Part shown: piece by piece, positions 23,440 to 34,900 of the stretch
Position numbering within the stretch: position 1 is the stretch's first letter
Layout of the letters: the number at the start of each line of letters is the position of its first letter
Assembly (NCBI GenBank): GCA_947561585.1
Contig: CANNZV010000914.1
Location: 547,703-611,702, forward strand
Direction: 5' to 3'
Length of the DNA: 64,000 nt
From: Caprella mutica
Lineage: Eukaryota > Arthropoda > Malacostraca > Amphipoda > Caprellidae
The notes under the pieces: generated by a model
Seen by the model: only the letters and a program-made list of their open reading frames with translations
Told to the model about the DNA's origin: nothing
Databases searched by the model: none
Translations under genes and position numbers: made by a program

Positions 23440-24519
23440 TAGGGTTTCTCTTCCGGGATCCCGAGATCCCGGAATCTCGGTCTATTTTTACCTATTTTTT
23501 ATTCCCGGGATAAATCGATCCGTCCCGGGATATCCCGGGATGAATATATAATAATTTTCCAGTATTTTGTTTTAAATACACGAGATTCACAGAGATGGTG
23601 TATACTTCCTGATAAGTTATTAACTTTATTTAGTAAATTGAAGTTAGAAATAAACGATAATAACGTGAATTGAAATCTTTTAAATTATAATTTAGCCACG
23701 AAGCACCCCTAATTTTTATCAATCTGCTAATCGGGAAATTTTTCTCTTCACATCGGTAACAAAAATGTATTAATTAGTTATCTATTATCTTTCAAATACA
23801 TTAGGTTATTTCCGAAAACTGAAATTAAGCAAATGGTATGGTTAATGAGTAGAATATCTATAACAATTCTTCTGAATCAAATTGTTACTAAGACTTCCTA
23901 TAATATTTCGAATACATATCAAAATTACATTTTCAGTTTTTACAATGATAATATGTGTTCTAGTAATTTTCTCTGGCGGAATTTTCCCAGTGTGGATTTT
24001 CATTGGTGGAATTCTCTGCTTGAAATGTAAATATTTATGTTTATATTGGTAAATTATAAATTTCAAATTCATGCTTCGAAATAATAAGTTCAAATGTTAA
24101 TATATAAGAACATACAGTTTGTTATATGATCGAAAATGAACTTAGCCTAAGAGGTGTTCAGACCATAAAAAAAATATATTATTGAAGAAATTTCAAATTG
24201 AACATTTTATTTAGGTGCAATGGAAGAATAGAGAGATTAAATTGAAAGTAAATTCAAACGAATATTTGACGTTAACCTAATTGGTAATTATTTGCTACAA
24301 TATTAGGTTACAACAGTGGTTCTTATAACTTTAACTTTAGTTGAGGTACCGAACCTCAATTGTTCCCTACATGCCATTCACACAACCCTTCGTGGTTAGA
24401 ACAATAAAAACAATCTTCAAAATCAGAACACATTTGTATTCAACTATACTATATTAGTGGACAAAATTTATCCCGGGATTTCCCGGGACAAGCATAAGTG
24501 GCCAATATGAGAAACCCTA
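23440..24519. mobile_element. hAT-like non-autonomous element with TAGGGTTTCTC ends
   Basis: The left end TAGGGTTTCTC and right end GAGAAACCCTA are perfect inverses. Both ends are followed inward by CCCGGGATxTCCCGGGA boxes (left at 23455-23541, right at 24470-24490). The flanking 8-mers, attgggac and atatgaac, agree at five of eight positions, so an 8-bp duplication is only suggested. The interior is AT-rich and non-coding, with a GGCGGAATTTTCCCAGTG phrase at about 23975. Confidence 0.5.
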
Positions 24520-24599
24520 ATATGAACCAACTGAGTGAGGGACAACATGAAGAGATAATTCGAACTTGAAATTTGACCATAACCTCAACAATAAACAAG

Positions 24600-24833
24600 T
24601 TTGATAAACTGTCCCATTGTTCACCAGTGCTGTTAAACAATGAGACAATTTTTTTTGTTTTTTATTTAATTTTTTTCTAATCAACAGAATATGTGATAGC
24701 ATTCAAGTTAGTTTCATTTTATAAAGGAATATCTATATTACACATGGATTTTTTATTTTTCATACTTTGCCCATAGTAAATGAAATATCAATCTTTCTGT
24801 GTTTTTTGTCCCATTGATGACCATCCTCCCCTA
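24600..24833 (-). repeat. Right end of the GTAGGGGAGG pogo-like family
   Basis: In minus sense the segment starts GTAGGGGAGGATGGTCATCA and then ATGGGACA, the same as at 12282. Further inside, CTCATTGTTTAACAGC and GAACAATGGGACAG repeat the AATGGGACA phrase. Confidence 0.7.
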
Positions 24834-24999
24834 CCTCGATTTGTCCACCATCTCTATTTATCCGGTCCCATCACATGAGACAAATCGAGAGTTACCTGTA
24901 AATACTGAAACAGAGTGTGTTTAACTGTTGATTAGTTGCAAGAAAAATATCATGCCTTAATATTCAAGATACGATAGAAAATCATGACTAAATTAATTG

Positions 25000-25130
25000 T
25001 CAGGATAACAAAAATCCGGATAAAAGAAATCTGAAAAACAGAAAAAATCCGAATACAAAAAATCTGAATTCAAAAAGGCAGGATTTCAAAAAATACCAGA
25101 TTTAAAAAGGCGGGAATTTCTATTTTATTT
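25000..25130. repeat. Short imperfect repeats of the AAAAATCCGGATAA type
   Basis: About six imperfect phrases such as AAAAATCCGGATAAAAGAAA and TCTGAATTCAAAAAGG follow each other. Similar phrases return at 58400-58740, suggesting ends of another phrase-array element. Confidence 0.4.
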
Positions 25131-25400
25131 TCAAATTGCCAATTAATTAAGATTTGAATTTTGTTCTTAAGAATTATGGAAAATTAAAATAAATTATAGT
25201 CCATCATTTTTAACGGGCAATACACTAGAGAAATATTGATGACAGAAATATGAATAACAGAAAAATTGAAAGAAAAAATCTAATAATTGTTTTTTAAATT
25301 TCGGATAACCCAAACTCCAACTATTATCTTCAAAAACCAGATAATTTTAAAAGTAACCAAAAATTTATTGCCCGTCATCTTTGATGAGTAATTCACTATA

Positions 25401-25615
25401 CAGGGTGACCCACAAAAAAGTGTACCCAACTTTGAATTAATATTTACACTATATAAAAATAAATAGAAATTAGCGTTCAAGCAAAACAAAATTTTTATAT
25501 TTTTACTTGTATCCATTATACCACCTTCATTGCTTTAGATTTGTTATGTATTTATACATACATACAATATTTATATTAATTCAAAGTTGGGTACAATTTT
25601 TTGTGGGTCACCCTG
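25401..25615. mobile_element. Mariner-type MITE, 215 bp
   Basis: The ends CAGGGTGACCCACAAAAAA and, reverse complemented, CAGGGTGACCCACAAAAAAT extend into an inverted repeat of about 45 bp that includes GTACCCAACTTTGAATTAAT. TA flanks both sides (25399-25400 and 25616-25617). It is too short to code. Confidence 0.9.
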
Positions 25616-26534
25616 TACAGTGACATACACGTAACAGTCATATGATAATAGTTTGCTTGGTTTATATCACCAAACTATTACTTTTCACGGTACGAAACAT
25701 GTCCTGGACGTGTTCAGATAGTGTAGCTGTGAGAAGTCCCTTGCTTTGAAAGTTTGTAAGGCCGCTTCAGTCGATAAATGACAGTGTTGTTAGTAGGTCA
25801 GAGACAGTTCATACTTTATGGATCTTGGTTAAAAGCTATTTTAAATAAAGTCAGCTTAGTGCGATTTACATTAGAATCTTAGATAAATAGTGTAAGTTCT
25901 GAGATATCGACTGGTTCCACATTTTCGATCGAACTTACCCTGTTATTTCAATTGGTATCCATGATACCTGCAAGTATCATGGATACCTAGAATCCATAAT
26001 AGCTAGCTTGTTTTTTAAGTTTAGGAAGATGTGACCTAGGTAACTAAGTAAGGTTTTCTACATTGGAGTTCTACAACAATTTGATTAAATCCTCCAAACT
26101 TTCTAGACGTACTTCCACTTTCAGTATGCAACTAAACATTCTTTATCATTCCATCATATTGATCTATTCACCTACTACACAGTGTCATTCTTCAGTGGCA
26201 ATGTGATACAATGGTTCTAGAACAAATAACCTATCAGGATTTTTCACAAAGTTTTTATGTTTTAATTTAAAAACAAGACATAACACCTCGGGTGATACTC
26301 CCCGGGGAGAGGTGCGACTATGGCAAATTTGTCAGGGGCACAGAAAAACCACGCAGTCAATGAAAATTTCGTAATTCACTTTCCTACCCTCTGAAGTGAT
26401 CACATTATTGAAGAGGAAGAGCTACCTAACTTTAATATGTGCTAACAAGTGCAAAACAAGTCCACACAGAATTTCAATTTTGACTATTATATGACGATTT
26501 TACTAGCAAAATATGCTTGCTAAAAATATTAGTG

Positions 26535-27832
26535 CCTATTTAAACTATTTACGATTTATAGAAAGAGAAGAAGTAAATTTAGTTTAATTTCGAATGAAAT
26601 TACAAATCTATACTTAAATATTTTTATATCAAATTTTGACATTTGAAATTTATTTTTGTAAATTTCATTTCCTAGAAAGTCTAGCGAATAAGCCTGACTA
26701 CCACTTACAGTTTGTTTCAATAAAATTTGTTTAATATTGAAGGAGTAGTAACGTTTTTCCCAAAATCCCCAACAGTAACAATCTGGGGGTGTTTTTAGGC
26801 TGCGCTCCTAGCGGGTAGCAGAATTAAATAACATCCATTTACACCAAATATTTATGCTCCAATAAGGTAATTCATTTACATGTCTTCAAAAAATAATACA
26901 AACAATCGAATATTTGGCAACTCAGGTTTGGCGGCAAACTTAAAACAGTAAATTATCAAATCCGAGCTGTAACAACACTCTTGCACCCAATCCCGGGAAA
27001 ATAGCTCCCAATCCTGAGAGCAACACCCAATCCGGAGAACAGCACCCAATATCCGGAGAACAGCACTCAATATTCAGAGAACAGCACCAATCCGGAGAAC
27101 AGCACCCAATCCTGAAAAAATTGCACCCAATCTGGAGAAAATTGCACCTAATCCGGAGAACAGCACCCAATCATGAGAAAATTGCACCCAATCATGAGAA
27201 AATTGCACCCAATCCTGAAAATTGCACACAATCCTTCCACTTGTTCCTAATCAATCCGTAATCTCTTCCCAATCCCAAAAATCACTACCTAATCTAGGAA
27301 TAAGAAGAAAAAAAGTCCATACAAAATTAATAATTAGAGTATTATTGATTAATTTTTCAATGTTCTACTCTCTAGAAATTATAGTAAATACACCATGCTA
27401 TCATTTAAAGCAGGTTTCAAGAAAATCGAATCAATCGCAATTTTAGTGGTACCATCAAAAAAGATTCGAAGTCCATTCAAAATTCAAATTTTTGACCATT
27501 AAAATTTAATTTTTCAAAATTCTATTCTCGAGAAATATTAGTAAATACACCAGTCTGCCAATTGAAGCTTGTTTCAACCAAATCGATTCATTAGTGAAGA
27601 AGAAGAAGCCATTTTAGTTACAAAATTGGTTAAAATTACAAGTCCATACGATTATATTTTATCAAATTTTGACATTTAAAACTATTATTTTGAAATTCTA
27701 TTCCCTAGAAAATGAAGCAAATTAGTATTAGTCAGGCTATCATTTCAAGTTTGTTTCAATCAAATCGGTTGTCTATTGAAGGAGTAGTAACGATTCTCCC
27801 AAAATCCCCAACAACACCAACAATCGGTAGCC
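26535..27832. repeat. Degenerate ~180-bp tandem satellite interrupted by a 20-bp phrase array
   Basis: Diverged units share the phrases AAATTCTATTCCCTAGAAA, AGTAAATACACCA and GTTTCAATCAAATCG. They end in a conserved segment, GAAGGAGTAGTAACG with TCCCAAAATCCCCAACA, seen at 26738 and 27778. Continuations GGGGGTGTT and GGCTGCGCTCCTAGCGGG follow at 26785 and at 28699. Between 26972 and 27240 lies an array of about 12 phrases of the type CAGCACCCAATCCGGAGAA. Confidence 0.6.
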
Positions 27833-28680
27833 GGTAAATTGCTCGAAAACAATTGCTCGAAAGACAATTGCTCGAAAACAATTGCTCGAAAAACAATTGC
27901 TCGAATGAACAATTGCTCGAAAGAACAATTGCTCGAAAGACAATTGCTCGAAAGACAATTGCTCGAAAAACAATTGCTCGAACGAACAATTGATCGAATG
28001 AACAATTGCTCGAATTATCAAATTGCTCGAATAAACAAAATTGCTCGAATTATAAAATATCACAGTTTTCGATTTTTTAAAAGTCAGTTATACATGAAGT
28101 GGAGCTGCACCTAACAATACTTGTTTCTTTTTAATAATTGATCATTAATCATTCTATAAATGATTTTAATTATTATTCATCCTGCATAATCTTTTTTTGG
28201 ACCGTTTGTGTCAACTCGTATGTAACATGTGAATTGGAATCATGTGGTGAATCAGTACCATTCATGTTTTTTTTATCATAAAAACCGAATTTTTTTGTAG
28301 ATTTATTAAAACTCTGCCATAACTTTGAGTTATTTCATCTATTGAGGTACCACATACAGATAGGCTAGTAATAAATAAATTTTCGGGTTTTATGATAAAA
28401 AAACATGAATGGTACTGATTCACATGTTACATACGAGTTGACACAAACGGTCTAAAAAAAGATTATGCAGAATGAGTAATAATTAAAATCATTTATAGAA
28501 TGATTAATGATCAATTATTAAAAAGAAACAAGGTTGTTAGGTGCAGCTCCACTTCATGTATAACTGACTTTTATAAAATCGAAAACTGTGATATTTAATA
28601 ATTCGAGCAATTTTTTCATTCGAGCAATTTGATAATTCGAGCAATTGTTCATTCGATCAATTGTTTTCGAGCAATTTACC
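27833..28680. mobile_element. Foldback element with CAATTGCTCGAA subterminal array
   Basis: The left end GGTAAATTGCTCGAAAACAA opens an array of about 14 copies of a 12-16 bp phrase (to about 28045). The right end carries five inverted copies and closes with GCAATTTACC. Between the arrays the arms continue as a long inverted repeat: for example TACATGAAGTGGAGCTGCAC at 28090 mirrors GTGCAGCTCCACTTCATGTA at 28541. The loop lies near 28340. The element interrupts the satellite end unit, whose halves are at 27778-27830 and 28681-28735. The several overlapping frames here are by-products of the repeat. Confidence 0.75.
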
Positions 28681-28972
28681 TAGAACCCCAACAATCAGGG
28701 GGTGTTCTTAGGCTTCGCTCCTAGCGGGTCGCAGCAAAAATCTAATCTTATTTATTGCATTTATGAAGTGTGATGGACTTATATCTCTCAGAATTTGAAA
28801 CCAAAATCACTTGGTAAATATACCAGTTTAGCAGTTTCAATTCTTCTCATTTGATATATTGAATCAATGGAAAAAACGTTCCATTTACATAAAGATAGCG
28901 TCATTTTATTCGTGATATCATCGAATTGATAAACATTTTTTTTTCAGTTGTCAAATTGCCACCAATCTAACA

Positions 28973-31900
28973 ATGGATAGGTGTATTCCACTCATCAACA
29001 AACTGCAGGAGGTGCAGACCAAAGCACATGCTAAGGAACAGTCCCATTCAGCTGCCGCAAATCGTTGTCGTTGGCTCTCAGGTTCGTGTTTATTATGACA
29101 CAAAGACACAACAATTAAAAATCACATTCAGCTACCGCAAATAGTACACATCATTTAAAAGTTTATAAAATAGCAACTGTAACAAAAATTATTCCCTTTC
29201 AGAGCTCAGGAAAAAGTAGCGTTCTCGAGAGTTTCGTTGGTTTCCCTTTTCTTCCCAGAGGAATTGGAATAGTCACCAGAAGACCTCTGATCCTTCAACT
29301 CGTACAAACTTTTCCAGAAACAGGAAGACCAAAGAGTAGGTTTCATGAATAAGTTAATAAATCATGGCTATGTATAGGAAACTAAACTAAATATATTGAA
29401 TAACAACTCATTTATTTCCAAAAGCTAAAGCCGCAGAATTTTGGGCGAAATTCGATCATAGCAAAAAAACTATGACTGACTATGATGATATACTTCAAGA
29501 AATACAACATGAAACTGACAAAGTAGCTGGTGAAAACAAAGGTATCTCCGACGAGCCTATTATGCTCACTGTCTATTCTGATAAAGTTATCAACCTAACT
29601 GTTGTGGATTTGCCAGGCATCACCAAAGTTAGTTCCAGAATTTACCCTTTTTAGACATTCACATTATCTTGAACCAATTGTTACCTCAGTAATGTTTTAT
29701 TCTATAAAAGTTTTCTAAACTTCTTAGGTACCTGTTGGACAGCAACCACCAGATATTGAGCAACAGATTCGTGATCTGATAGTGGAATACATAACAAATG
29801 AAAATTCTATCATCCTCGCTGTGTCCGCTGCAAACACGGACATGGCTACTTCTGAGGCTGTGCAAATGGCAAAAGAAGTAGATCCTTCTGGTGAAAGAAT
29901 TCTAGCAGTGATCAACAAGCTAGATTTGATGGATAATGGTAATAGTTTAGGAATTGTAGAACAAGGTAGTTAGTTTATTTTCACACCTGCAACATACTAA
30001 TCGTCATTTTTTAGGCACAGATGCAACAGATTGTTTGGAAGGAAGGGTTATTCCTGTGAAGTTAGGAATAATCGGAGTGATTAACCGTTCTCAGGAGGAT
30101 ATTAATAACAACAAGTCAATCGAAGATGCAATGCGTGATGAACAGAAATTCTTGGAAGAAAACTATCCAACATTGGCGCGTGAAAATGGAACAACCTATC
30201 TAGCGACAACACTAAGCAGACTTCTCGTAAAACACATCGAGAAGTGTATTCCATTATTGAAGGTAAAATATGTTAAGAATAATTTCAAATTACTTAGTCA
30301 TACTCACAGGTAAATATATGGATGTTTGAAGGTTATTCCACAAAAATTTCTCTTCTACCCGTTTAGGATAAAATAAAGGCACAGAAATATGATAATAAAC
30401 AGAAGATGTTGAGGTACGGAGAAGAAGTTGTCAATGAGCATGAAAAGACTTTGCATATCTTGAAAGTTTTCAGCGAAGCGTATTGCCAATCACTCGATGG
30501 AGCCTCGAAGCTAGTTGATACTGCTGAATTGTGAGTTTATTAATATTATACAAAGTTTCTACTCATCGCACGTTAAGCAACGACATTGGGTCTATTTTCA
30601 ATGATATTTAAAAAGTAGGTATTCAACATTTTGTGCAGTGTGACATAAACTGAAAATTGGTCATAAAAAAGTAGATATGAACTTTATTTATTTATCATTT
30701 GAAGAACAAATGACTGGTTAATAGTTGATTTTTCTAAGCAACAGATGAAATAATTCGTAATGCAGAATAGTCTATTTAGTGATGTAATGGTTTTTAGATG
30801 ATTCTTTAATCAATAAGTAGCACATATATGTAGTTCTGAACTATTATATCAGACTTTCATTGCCATCACTATTTTTTTCAGGACGGGTGGTGCACGCATA
30901 TCGTGTATCATCCAAAATCTCTTCTTCGTTGAGATCGAGGCGATAAAGCCACTGGAAAACCTAAATCAAAATGATATGCTCATCGCCATGCGTAATGCAA
31001 CCGGTATCCAAACTTCATTGAATGTTCCTCAGGTTTGTATTGTTGTGGATAAACTTTGAATGAAGAAGGATTGCATTAGGTAGTGAATGAAATCTTTTCT
31101 TTATTGAATTTTGTTCTCGATTTATGGCAATAATACATTAGCTAGCAATGCATAGTTCTATTCAATTGGTTTCAGAATGTATTCACGTCTCTCGTGTCCC
31201 AACAATTGGGTCTGTTAGAGGACCCATCCTTGAATTACTTGAAAATGGTTCATTTAGAGATGACCAAAACCATCAAGAATTGTGAAGACCAACTGAAGGT
31301 TGAGTTGTCACGTTTCCCAAAACTGAAGAGGAAGATTCGCGATGTTGTTGTTAAACTTTTAGAGAGCCGTCTCCAGCCCTCTGAAAGCATGGTCTGACTA
31401 TGAACATGATTTGCTACTAATTGAGAAAAGAAAATGTTCTTGTGTCGGTTAATAGGATGCAATATAAATTCATTTCAGGTTAAGGATTTGATTAATATGG
31501 AGAAAGCGTTAATCAACATTAACCATCCGGAGTTTCAAAATAAAAGGAATGAAAGTGAGGTGAGAGAGGTAAATTCCCCTTGTCCGTCAACTCTAACGTC
31601 TGATGAGGAAGATACAAGTCCCCCTCTTTCATCAAAATTTAAAAAGAGAAAAAGAACTACCAATTCCAAACCATTAGAAGTAAGTAAGGACATTTGTAGA
31701 GTTATATGTATGGTATAAGTATCCTGTTAAAACTTCAACTAAATCAGACTACTGGTGAAAATTCTTACGAGAGGCTCCCGAACAAAATCGAGAAAGTCAC
31801 GGATTTCAGTGCGTCTTTCTTCACACTCAAGAACATTTTGGATATCTTTGATATCGGTAAGAAACAGATATTTACAAGAAAGTTTTCAATAATCGAATAT

Positions 31901-34900
31901 TGTACTGGAAATATGTAGATCAATGTAGCAGAATATGATGCGTTGTAGATTAGGATGGCTCGAAAACAAAAAAAATTGAAATCACTCTGTCCTTAGTGCG
32001 AATCACTCAATTCAGGTCAACCAATCAACATCTTCAAGTTAATAGTGTGAATTTACCTTATATATTACATTATATTAGTCTATAATTACATTTTATTAGT
32101 CAAAGATTTGAATCAAGAATTGAAGCATATCCAGATCGAATAATAAACAGTTATATGGGTATCATAATATACATCTAATAATAATTCCATCTAACTGTTG
32201 TTTGAGAAGAAAACAAAGTCATAGAATTACTTCTTCTTGATACAATGGAAAGAGCTAAATTATATGTTCTTTCTGATATTCTAGATGTTTAATTCTATTT
32301 CGGGAGGCAATTAGTGATTTACTAAATCTTTCTCTTGCCTCGTTACCGCAAACATGAATTAAGGCTTCACTTACAACTTTGATGAACATCTCTAATGTTT
32401 TGGTGTGAAGGAGATATTTGTTAACATTCAACAATTTTCTTTCTATGATGAAGTTGTAAGTGAAGCCTTAATTCAGGTTTGCGGTAACGAGGCAAGAGAA
32501 AGATTTAGTAAAGCACTAATTGCCTCCCGAAATAGAATTAAACATCTTGAATCTCAGGAAGAACATATAATTTAGCTCTTTCCACTATATCAAGAAGAAG
32601 TAATTCTATGTCTTTGTTTTCTTCCCGAACAACAATTTTGTTTGTTATTTTTCTTCAAAAGTATTTTTCTTAAATATGTTTATTATATAGTAATTGGAAT
32701 TGTTATTATATGTATTTGATACATATATAATTATTTATTATCCTGAATATGCTTAAATTCTTTATATTTTCCAAAAAGTAGCGAAATTTTACAGAAAAAG
32801 TATTTCACCAATATTACGGAACCTCTAAATATTTATCAATGTCAACCATATCTCAAATATAATAGCCTACCTAATAGATTCATATACAGGGTGGCGCAAA
32901 AAAAAGAAACCCATTTTCAAACTAGTTTATTTTACAAACTATTAAACTTAGAAAATTTCTAAAAACATGATTATATTCGTTTACTTTTTCTGCATCTATT
33001 GTGATAATCTGTTAAAAGTTTCGATAAAAATTAAACATCCCGCAGCGAATTAAAAAAAGGTAAATAAAAAAGGGCTTGCGCAAGGACAGAATATACGAAA
33101 AAAAAGTCATAAGAGGTATAATTAATTTTATATGGATGTAAAAACAATAAATTCTACTACTTTTTGTAACAAATAAAAAAAATGAATTACCATTTGAAAG
33201 TTGGTTTTTGAGATAAAATTGATATCTTTATAAAATCATTTCGCCGTTAATTTTTATCTCTTATTCGAAACCCTCAAAATGCAGCTTTCAAAAGACCAAA
33301 GAGTTTTTGTTGTGACAATTTTTTCAAACACTGGAAGTTTTACGCAGGTTCAACCTCATTTTGAACAACGTTTTCTGGAAAGATTTCCACCAACTATAAA
33401 TCCCTATTGACAAATGTAAATAATTTCAAAACTGAAGAAATCACTTTAAATTTTAACAAAAAGTGATCATATCGCAGGAGAAAAGAATGAACACATGAAA
33501 ACATTAATTTTTTTCATGAACAATTTATTGAGAACCCAAAAATATTAATCAGAAAGTACGGATTAGATTTAATTTAAGACACATTTCACCGAATTGTTAA
33601 ACACGATGTGAAATATCATCTTTTAAAGAATGAAGTAAGGCTCAAGCTCTTAGAACTGATTTACCGCACCGTCTAAATTTTGCAAAATTGTTTCTGTAAA
33701 AAAATGCACATTTGTAAAAACGTCGAGATTGGTGATGAAGATGTATTTCCATGAATGAAACGTTAATTGAATGAAAAATAGTAGGATTTAATTTGTACTA
33801 CTACCATATGGAAATAAATTATTCCTATTATGAACTTTTTTGAGTTTTTCGTCCTCGCGCAAGCCCTTTTTTATTTACCTTTTTTTAATTCGCTGCAGGA
33901 TGTTCAATTTTGGTCGTAACTCTTAACAGATTATCACAATGAATGCAGAAAAAGTGAATGAATAAAACTGGGTTTTAGAATTTTTTACGTTTGATAGTTT
34001 GTAATATATACTAGTTTGAAAATGGGTTTCCTTTTTTTGCGCCACCCTGTATACCTACAATGAAACCTAAGGAAAGTTATAAAAATTAGATAAATTCATA
34101 CTATAAAACTTCATATAAATCATGCGAAACCTGAAGGTGTTGAATGATTTAGCTGAGATTTGCATAGAATGTCATTTTCTTTATTTCGTAACTTTTACGC
34201 ACTGTGGACACAGTGAAATAGAGTAAATATCGTTATGTGCCACCCTAATGTGAATAGTTCTTTTTATTTTCAAAAGCTTAAGATACCTAATTTGTCTATG
34301 TGACTTCACTTCGTATAGTATATGTTCTTTTTATCCATTTCAGAACTGCTGATCGATAAATACTTCCATATAATTAGTCGAGATATTAAAGACAAAGTTC
34401 CCAAAGCTGTGATGTACACTCTCGTCAATCACGTCAAAAAGCATCTTCTTGAAACCCTTCTGGCTAATCTCTATAAAAAGGCAAAAGTACTCAAATATCC
34501 ATTATTTTCGTTATATGATGAATTCAAATGGGGTAAATACTCAATAGTTGATGTAGCGCAAGAGCTGATAGCAACTTACAAAAAGATGTTCAATTTTGGG
34601 TAGGAATTGGCTTGCAAGGAATTTAGGGGGGGGGGAGGCAAATAGGGTGGGCATGAATTAAATAGTTAGAAGGATACTCGCACTTGAAAATGGTGTGAAA
34701 GTGTGACGTCACGCGCGCGACTCATGATGTCACTTGGTATACAGATATTTGGTTATAGATCTTCAGCAAATAACTTTTGATTACTTGGTCAAATATATAA
34801 TTAAATACATCTTAAATGTTAATATATAATTATATATATACCTAATACTGAAATAATTTATTGAATTTAGCTCAGATGATATTCAATAATAATTGGATTT

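Larger units (their letters stand above)
12281..24833. mobile_element. Possible 12.5-kb nested pogo/Tigger element (family 2), defined by its ends
   Basis: The left end holds GTAGGGGAGGATGGTCATCA followed by ATGGGACA (from 12282). The exact inverse lies at 24804-24832. Just inside the left end the phrase GGGACACTGGGAACAAT repeats three times (12303-12355), and the related ATTGGGACAG/AATGGGACAG recurs at 15020-15056. A transposase C-terminal relic of pogo type sits at 15096-15665. The interval also holds another pogo element, inverted-arm repeats and a hAT-like element, so the ends could belong to one element expanded by insertions or to two separate copies. No matching TA was seen at the right end. 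Confidence 0.4.

Noticed and set aside
26940..27240. Cysteine-rich frames (GCCSPDWCCS-like) as a small secreted protein
   Set aside because: The peptides arise from the minus reading of the CAGCACCCAATCCGGAGAA array and change frame with each variant unit.
27756..28114. Overlapping frames rich in SSNC, RAIVF or NNCSK on both strands
   Set aside because: They read the CAATTGCTCGAA array in several frames. Repetition, not coding.
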